The position numbers and the translations under genes were made by a program. This document shows positions 6,237 to 10,477 of a DNA stretch of 10,477 nucleotides, in pieces. Below the pieces are notes generated by a model. It was not told the origin of the DNA and did not search any database. It was given only the letters and a program-made list of their open reading frames with translations. The DNA comes from Sutterella sp. UBA1442 (GTDB lineage: Bacteria; Pseudomonadota; Gammaproteobacteria; Burkholderiales; Burkholderiaceae_F): NCBI GenBank assembly GCA_002329575.1, contig DCTK01000106.1, positions 1 to 10,477 on the forward strand. Direction: 5' to 3'. The stretch's first letter is position 1. Every line of letters begins with the position of its first letter.

Positions 6237-7130
6237 ATGAATGACAAAATTGTGGAATGTATTCCTAATTTCAGCGAAGGACGAAATCAGTCCGTGATTG
6301 ATGAAATTAGCAAAGCAGCTTCTTCGGTGCCGGGAGCACGCTTGATTAATGTGAATGTCGAACCAAGCTATAACCGTTGTGTTCATACGATTGTGGGTGA
6401 GCCGGATGCGGTCATCGAGGCAACGTTCAGAGCCTGTCAGAAAGCAGTTGAACTCATTGACATGAATAAACATAAGGGTGAGCACCCGAGAATCGGAGCC
6501 ATTGATGCCAGTCCTTTTGTTCCAGTTAAAAACGTTACCCTCGATGAATGTGTGGAGTACGCTAACCGTTTTGGCGAACGTGTTGCCAATGAGCTTAAGG
6601 TCCCGGTTTACCTTTATGAAAAAGCAGCTCGATTGCCGCAACGAGTAAAACTACAAAATATTCGTCATCCGGAGTATGAAGGGCTCAAAGAGCTTATCGG
6701 ATTGCCGGAATGGAAACCTGATTTTGGAGAACCTGTGATGCACCCGACTGCCGGAGCGATGCCGTTAGGTGTTAGAGGTCCATTAGTGGCTTTCAATATT
6801 TCTCTCAGTACGCCGGATGTCAAGATTGCCAAAAAAATCGCTCAATCTTTCCGAGAAGCTAAGGGCGGTTACCAGGATGCTCGTGCTATCGGTGTCTATG
6901 TTCAAGAGCGCAATATCACACAAGTCAGTTGCATGATTAACTATCAAGTCGTTCCGTTGTACCGAATTATTGAAATGGTGAGAAGTGAAGCCAGACGTTA
7001 TGGTGTAAGCATCATTGGGACGGATGTTTGTGGCATGGTTTCTCGAGAAGCGCTGATGGACTGCTGCGAGTATTACATGCAGTTGGAAAATTTTGACAGA
7101 CATGCTCAAGTTCTCGAAGAGTTGATTTAA
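6237..7130 (+). CDS. ftcD: Glutamate formimidoyltransferase (EC 2.1.2.5)
   Basis: A 297-residue protein containing both N- and C-terminal subdomains of the formiminotransferase family. In the cytoplasm it transfers the formimino group of N-formimino-L-glutamate to tetrahydrofolate, giving glutamate and 5-formimino-tetrahydrofolate, in the last stage of one histidine-degradation route. Recognisable blocks are VECIPNFSEGR (6-16), GEHPRIGAIDASPFVPV (81-97), VPVYLYEKAA (122-131) and GVRGPLVAFNISL (178-190). His83 lies at the place of the catalytic histidine (residue 82 in the mammalian enzyme). Length is normal for the stand-alone bacterial form. The ribosome site AAGGAG (6221-6226) is ten bases from the ATG, slightly long. 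The cyclodeaminase just upstream and the M20 gene 11 bases downstream indicate one transcript. No hutH, hutU or hutI is in the window, so the supply of formiminoglutamate must come from elsewhere. Confidence 0.95.
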   Translation: MNDKIVECIPNFSEGRNQSVIDEISKAASSVPGARLINVNVEPSYNRCVHTIVGEPDAVIEATFRACQKAVELIDMNKHKGEHPRIGAIDASPFVPVKNVTLDECVEYANRFGERVANELKVPVYLYEKAARLPQRVKLQNIRHPEYEGLKELIGLPEWKPDFGEPVMHPTAGAMPLGVRGPLVAFNISLSTPDVKIAKKIAQSFREAKGGYQDARAIGVYVQERNITQVSCMINYQVVPLYRIIEMVRSEARRYGVSIIGTDVCGMVSREALMDCCEYYMQLENFDRHAQVLEELI

Positions 7131-7141
7131 GGGAAAAGATC

Positions 7142-8344
7142 ATGCTGACGGCTAAACAAATATCGGACTATGTTGATACGCATCGTGATGAAGCGATTGC
7201 GTTTTTGCAAGAAATTGTTCAAACACCCAGTGTGACGGGTGATGAAGAGCCTGTGAGTTTCGTTTTCGAGCGGAAAATGAAAGAAGCTGGTCTTGAAGTC
7301 AAGCGACTTGAAGCTAAGCCGCATCGCCCGAACCTGTATGCCGAGTGGTTCGGTACCCAAAAGGGGAAACGCTTTGTATTCAATGGTCACATGGATGTCT
7401 TTCCTCCCGATGATCGTGATCCGGGTTATTTTGGTCCTTGGTCCGGCAAAATCGAAGATGGCTATTTATACGGGCGTGGATCATGCGATATGAAGGGTGG
7501 CGATGCCGGAGTCATGATGGCGGTGTTGTTTCTTCGAAAGATGGGCTTTGACCCTAAGGGCAGCATAGCTTTGACTTGGATGTGTGATGAGGAAAACGGC
7601 GGTGAGCTCGGGGTGCAGTACTTACTAAAAAATTATCCGGAAGTACTCAAAGGTGATTTTGGTATCTGTCCTGAGCCGTCCAATGGCGTATTGTTTCCTC
7701 AACATTGCGGTATTTTAAGAGGAACCGTCACATATACGGGTGAGGCCGGACATACGGCATTGCTCTACGAAGGCGAAACCTGCATTCAAAAAGCGGTACG
7801 GGCCATCGGAGAACTTTATAAGCTCAATGATGAATTAATGAAGCGGCCTGTCGGTGTTAATGTTCCGCCTCCGCATTTGACGGTTGCGGTTATTAATGGG
7901 GGCACGGCAGCTAACGTTTTCCCATCCAAGGTGACATTTTGGTTTGACAGACGTTTGATTCCCGGGGAAACACATGATGCGGCCTTAAAAGAGATCACGG
8001 ATGTATTGGATGCTCTTAAAGATCGGGACTGCGCATACGATTATCAAATTGAGGTGACCTCTAAACGTCCTTTATTAGAAATTCCAGAAAATGATCCTTT
8101 TATCGAACTGATCAAACGTTCCTATAAAGAGGTGATGGGTAAAGACGTTAAGGTTGCGGTGGGGCCTGCGGGATCTGATGCTGCTTGGATTCAGAAGGTC
8201 ACCGGTATGCCGATTCCATTTTTTGGAGCAGCCGATGACTTCTCTGAATTTGCCATGGGTAAACCGAATGAACGGGTTCATTTGAAAAACTGGCTCGATT
8301 TCATCAAGGTTTACATGATGGTAGTTGTGAATGCGTTAAGCTAA
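7142..8344 (+). CDS. M20-family zinc peptidase/deacylase (ArgE/DapE/CPG2-like)
   Basis: A full-length 400-residue M20 metallohydrolase with a catalytic domain and an inserted dimerisation domain (about 190-305). Metal and catalytic residues are all present: His83 and Asp85 in NGHMDVFP, Asp116 in GRGSCDMKGG (bridging ligand), Glu150-Glu151 in DEENGG (general base and ligand), Glu178 in CPEPS and His380 in NERVHLKNW. His204 in GHTALL matches the substrate-binding histidine donated across the dimer in this family. Such enzymes remove acyl or amino-acid groups from amides, including acetylornithine, succinyl-diaminopimelate, dipeptides and folate glutamate. No signal peptide is visible, so it is cytoplasmic. 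It follows the formimidoyltransferase by 11 bases with AAGGGA as ribosome site and is surely cotranscribed. I infer a role tied to glutamate, histidine dipeptides or folate conjugates, but the substrate is not determined by the sequence. Confidence 0.88.
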   Translation: MLTAKQISDYVDTHRDEAIAFLQEIVQTPSVTGDEEPVSFVFERKMKEAGLEVKRLEAKPHRPNLYAEWFGTQKGKRFVFNGHMDVFPPDDRDPGYFGPWSGKIEDGYLYGRGSCDMKGGDAGVMMAVLFLRKMGFDPKGSIALTWMCDEENGGELGVQYLLKNYPEVLKGDFGICPEPSNGVLFPQHCGILRGTVTYTGEAGHTALLYEGETCIQKAVRAIGELYKLNDELMKRPVGVNVPPPHLTVAVINGGTAANVFPSKVTFWFDRRLIPGETHDAALKEITDVLDALKDRDCAYDYQIEVTSKRPLLEIPENDPFIELIKRSYKEVMGKDVKVAVGPAGSDAAWIQKVTGMPIPFFGAADDFSEFAMGKPNERVHLKNWLDFIKVYMMVVVNALS

Positions 8345-8355
8345 TCAACCCAAAT

Positions 8356-8401
8356 AAGCGCTTCTGTCGCAGCTTAAGGCTACATGGACAGAAGCGCTTT
8401 T
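8356..8401. terminator. Strong hairpin terminator between convergent genes, probably bidirectional
   Basis: A perfect 13-bp inverted repeat (AAGCGCTTCTGTC at 8356-8368 and GACAGAAGCGCTT at 8387-8399) encloses an 18-base loop and is followed by TT then GGATTTT. It starts 11 bases after the M20 stop codon and lies 29 bases beyond the end of the leftward sbcC gene. The flanks (CCAAA to the left, TTTGG to the right) could extend the stem after a two-base interruption. It should end the folate operon and probably also sbcC, although the T-tails are short on both strands. Confidence 0.8.
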
Positions 8402-8430
8402 GGATTTTCAGTCAGAGATTAAATTTAGGT

Positions 8431-10477
8431 TTATTCCCGTTTACAGCCGGGACCGACCATCACGCTTTTGCCCTCGGCTTCGGGGGTCACTGAGATTTGA
8501 GTGGAAATACGATCTTTTAAAACGGTTACGTGTGAAATAACCCCGATCAATTTGCCACTTTGGTGAAGGTTCGAGAGCATATGAAGTGCGGTCTCAAGCG
8601 TTTCTTCATCGAGTGTTCCAAATCCCTCGTCTAAGAAAATAGACTCCACTGAGACATTGCGGCTGGACATTTTGGCCAGTCCCAGGGCGAGCGCAAGACT
8701 TACTAGGAAGCTTTCGCCGCCGGAGAGATTTTTCGTTGAGCGGACTTGTCCGGCTTGGTAGTTGTCAATGACTTCGAGTTCAAGTTCATTGTCTTTATTA
8801 CGCGTTAAGAGATAACGTTTGGAGAGCTTTTGCAGTTCAATGTTAGCGAGGTAAACCACCATCTCAAAGGTAATGCCTTGAGCAAAGTTTCTAAACTTCT
8901 TGCCATCAGCCGATCCGATGAGTGCTCGAAGCATGCTCCAACGTTGCACCTCGATTTCTTGCGCACTAATCAAGCGCGTCTGCTGGGCAAATTCAGTTCT
9001 GGCTTTTTCATCGGCAGCGAGTTTTGCTTCGCTCGTACTAATGGCTCGGATTAACGCTTCCATGCGGGCGTCTTCTGTATTTTTAAGTGCCAGAAGATCA
9101 TCTAACGTCGCCTCCGTGTGCGGAACTAAAGCCAGTGTTGATAATGTTTCTTCAGCTTTTTTGAAAAGCGTGGCAGCGTTAGATTCTAGAGTCTTTAACT
9201 GCTCATACTGAGTCAGCAAGGCCTGTCTTGCTCCGCTAGAGAGTCTTAACGAGACAAAATGCATTTCGTCGGTAAAGCCTTCAGAGACTAACGACTGAAT
9301 AAACTCTTCTTCTTGCGCTTTGAGTTGAGCGCCTTGACTCTGAAGCGTGTCGCACAATGCTTTGATTTGACCTTGTAAGTTTTCAAGCTTGCTACTGGCC
9401 TTTTGATGCTTTTGAGCTTGAGTGGCAAACACTTCTTTTAGTACCTTGAGCTTTGCTTCATGCTCGCTTTCTACCTTAACGGGATCTTGGGTTCCAAAAA
9501 GTTCAGAACGTTTGTTTTGCCACTTGGCTAATTCGTTTTTTTGAGACATGAGTTTGGCAGACTCTTCATCAACCCGAGATGAGGCTTGAGCAATCTTTTG
9601 ATCGATGAGGGCTAGAGTTGCTTCGTACTCACTTAATCGCTTGTTCACAACTTCTAATAATTCAGTGTTATGGTTCCAAGCATCGATTCGTGCTTTAAAG
9701 TCGGTCAACAAAGTATTCGGTTCCGCCAAGTCGATCTCTTTGATCTCGGGTTTGTAAGCCGTAAGTTCTGCCAAAAGGTTGTTCGTTGTTTCACGGTACT
9801 CATCTTGAGCGGTATGAAAATCACGTTCGGCTTGAACAGTCGTTTGTTTGAGGGATTCGAGTAACGTTTGCTGTCCCTTCAGAGAGGCTTCAATACTTTG
9901 AACTTTCGCTTGAGCCTTAAGCTCGGTTTCTTTGAGTTCATTGAGCTTTTCTTGCGCTTGGGCGTATTGGTGAAGGGTACTTTCAAGCGATTTAATCTCG
10001 CAATCAATAGCATCTTCATCAATGACAAGGTCAGTCGCATAGGGGTGCTCTAGGGCGCCGCAAAGCGGACATGGTTCGCCGGCTTTTAAATCGCGTCGAT
10101 GGTCTTGCAAACTTCGCATCACCTTAGCAATTTCCCGCTCTTTGCGTTTGGCTTCAAGCATCGTTTGAAGAGATGTTTGAGTCTGGTCACCCAAAAGTTT
10201 GGCGATAAGTGTTCGTTGAGTCTCAGAAACTTCAACCGTGTTTATGTAAGCGTTACGAGCAGTATCCGATTGAGTGACTTCAGCGGCAATCTCTTTTTCT
10301 TGAGTCGCTTGAGTATTTTTGGCATTGTCCCATTGCGTTTGCTTTTTTGTGAGTGCCTTACGCTTAGTTTGCAGGCCCTTCATGCGCTCGATAATGATCG
10401 CGAACTCTTCGGCCAATGTTTGGTCAACTGCATGCTCTGTTGCATATGTTTGGCAGGTCAGCAAGGTATTTTCATCT
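8431..10477 (-). CDS. sbcC: SbcC, exonuclease SbcCD ATPase subunit (N-terminus outside the window)
   Basis: The frame is open to the right edge, so the gene is partial: about 681 residues are present of a family length near 1,000-1,050. SbcC is the Rad50-like SMC ATPase that with SbcD cuts hairpins and processes DNA ends during repair and replication. Counting from the TTG at 10464, the zinc-hook motif CPLCG is at 132-136, followed by a long coiled coil rich in Gln, Glu, Lys and Ala (about 150-500) and the C-terminal ATPase lobe. That lobe has the ABC signature LSGGE (580-584), Walker B SIFLDEGFG (608-616), the D-loop TLD and the H-loop histidine in VISH (645). The Walker A lobe and the first coiled-coil arm lie beyond the edge, where sbcD would also be expected. 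The TTG at 10464 should not be taken as the start, because matching codons (DENT) precede it. Nothing looks damaged. Confidence 0.95.
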   Translation of the reverse strand, partial: DENTLLTCQTYATEHAVDQTLAEEFAIIIERMKGLQTKRKALTKKQTQWDNAKNTQATQEKEIAAEVTQSDTARNAYINTVEVSETQRTLIAKLLGDQTQTSLQTMLEAKRKEREIAKVMRSLQDHRRDLKAGEPCPLCGALEHPYATDLVIDEDAIDCEIKSLESTLHQYAQAQEKLNELKETELKAQAKVQSIEASLKGQQTLLESLKQTTVQAERDFHTAQDEYRETTNNLLAELTAYKPEIKEIDLAEPNTLLTDFKARIDAWNHNTELLEVVNKRLSEYEATLALIDQKIAQASSRVDEESAKLMSQKNELAKWQNKRSELFGTQDPVKVESEHEAKLKVLKEVFATQAQKHQKASSKLENLQGQIKALCDTLQSQGAQLKAQEEEFIQSLVSEGFTDEMHFVSLRLSSGARQALLTQYEQLKTLESNAATLFKKAEETLSTLALVPHTEATLDDLLALKNTEDARMEALIRAISTSEAKLAADEKARTEFAQQTRLISAQEIEVQRWSMLRALIGSADGKKFRNFAQGITFEMVVYLANIELQKLSKRYLLTRNKDNELELEVIDNYQAGQVRSTKNLSGGESFLVSLALALGLAKMSSRNVSVESIFLDEGFGTLDEETLETALHMLSNLHQSGKLIGVISHVTVLKDRISTQISVTPEAEGKSVMVGPGCKRE

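Noticed and set aside
6210..6641. A 143-codon open frame on the minus strand
   Set aside because: It lies antisense to ftcD, has no family resemblance or ribosome site, and its frame is explained by the codon pattern of the strong gene on the other strand.
8900..9211. A 103-codon plus-strand frame inside sbcC
   Set aside because: It is a shadow of the sbcC ATPase and coiled-coil region, with low-complexity composition and no ribosome site.
10464..10464. TTG at 10464 as the start of a short SbcC
   Set aside because: The frame remains open through the window edge and the Walker A half of the ATPase is missing, so the gene clearly extends beyond the window.

Overview
The window comes from a Gram-negative proteobacterium. 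It encodes a classical autotransporter with an outer-membrane beta-barrel, an SbcC-type nuclease subunit with a proteobacterial zinc-hook motif, and a MarC-family inner-membrane protein. The moderate base composition, the autotransporter with chlamydial-type (Pmp) repeats and the folate-linked formiminoglutamate module fit a host-associated organism. Gut Burkholderiales such as Sutterellaceae are my best guess, from general resemblance only; no rRNA or other marker gene is present.

Layout. Positions 1-433 (minus) hold a MarC-family membrane protein that is cut by the left edge and broken by a one-base frameshift. Positions 501-2000 (minus) hold an argininosuccinate-lyase-family C-N lyase lacking the usual N-terminal motif. 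A strong hairpin separates the two. Positions 2001-2316 hold no clear gene but contain a terminator whose U-tract and best pairing are on the plus strand. Positions 2317-5034 (minus) hold a 905-residue autotransporter with Pmp-like repeats and a nine-C tract just after its start codon. Positions 5035-5585 are a divergent intergenic region with weak promoter candidates and an imperfect hairpin. Positions 5586-8344 (plus) are a tight three-gene operon: formiminotetrahydrofolate cyclodeaminase, glutamate formimidoyltransferase and an M20 metallopeptidase. A strong hairpin terminator follows, lying between convergent genes. Positions 8431-10477 (minus) hold the C-terminal two thirds of SbcC, whose N-terminus lies beyond the right edge.

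How the genes work together. The first two operon genes give both steps that move the formimino group of N-formimino-L-glutamate (from histidine breakdown) onto tetrahydrofolate and then release ammonia to give 5,10-methenyl-tetrahydrofolate. The M20 enzyme is probably a companion amidase, peptidase or deacylase that feeds or drains this step; its substrate cannot be read from sequence.

The most notable signal is the poly-C tract in the autotransporter. It resembles a phase-variation switch. A second start codon in another frame would become productive if the tract grew from nine to ten C residues. Other points of interest are the frameshifted marC, the orphan plus-strand terminator and the divergent lyase.
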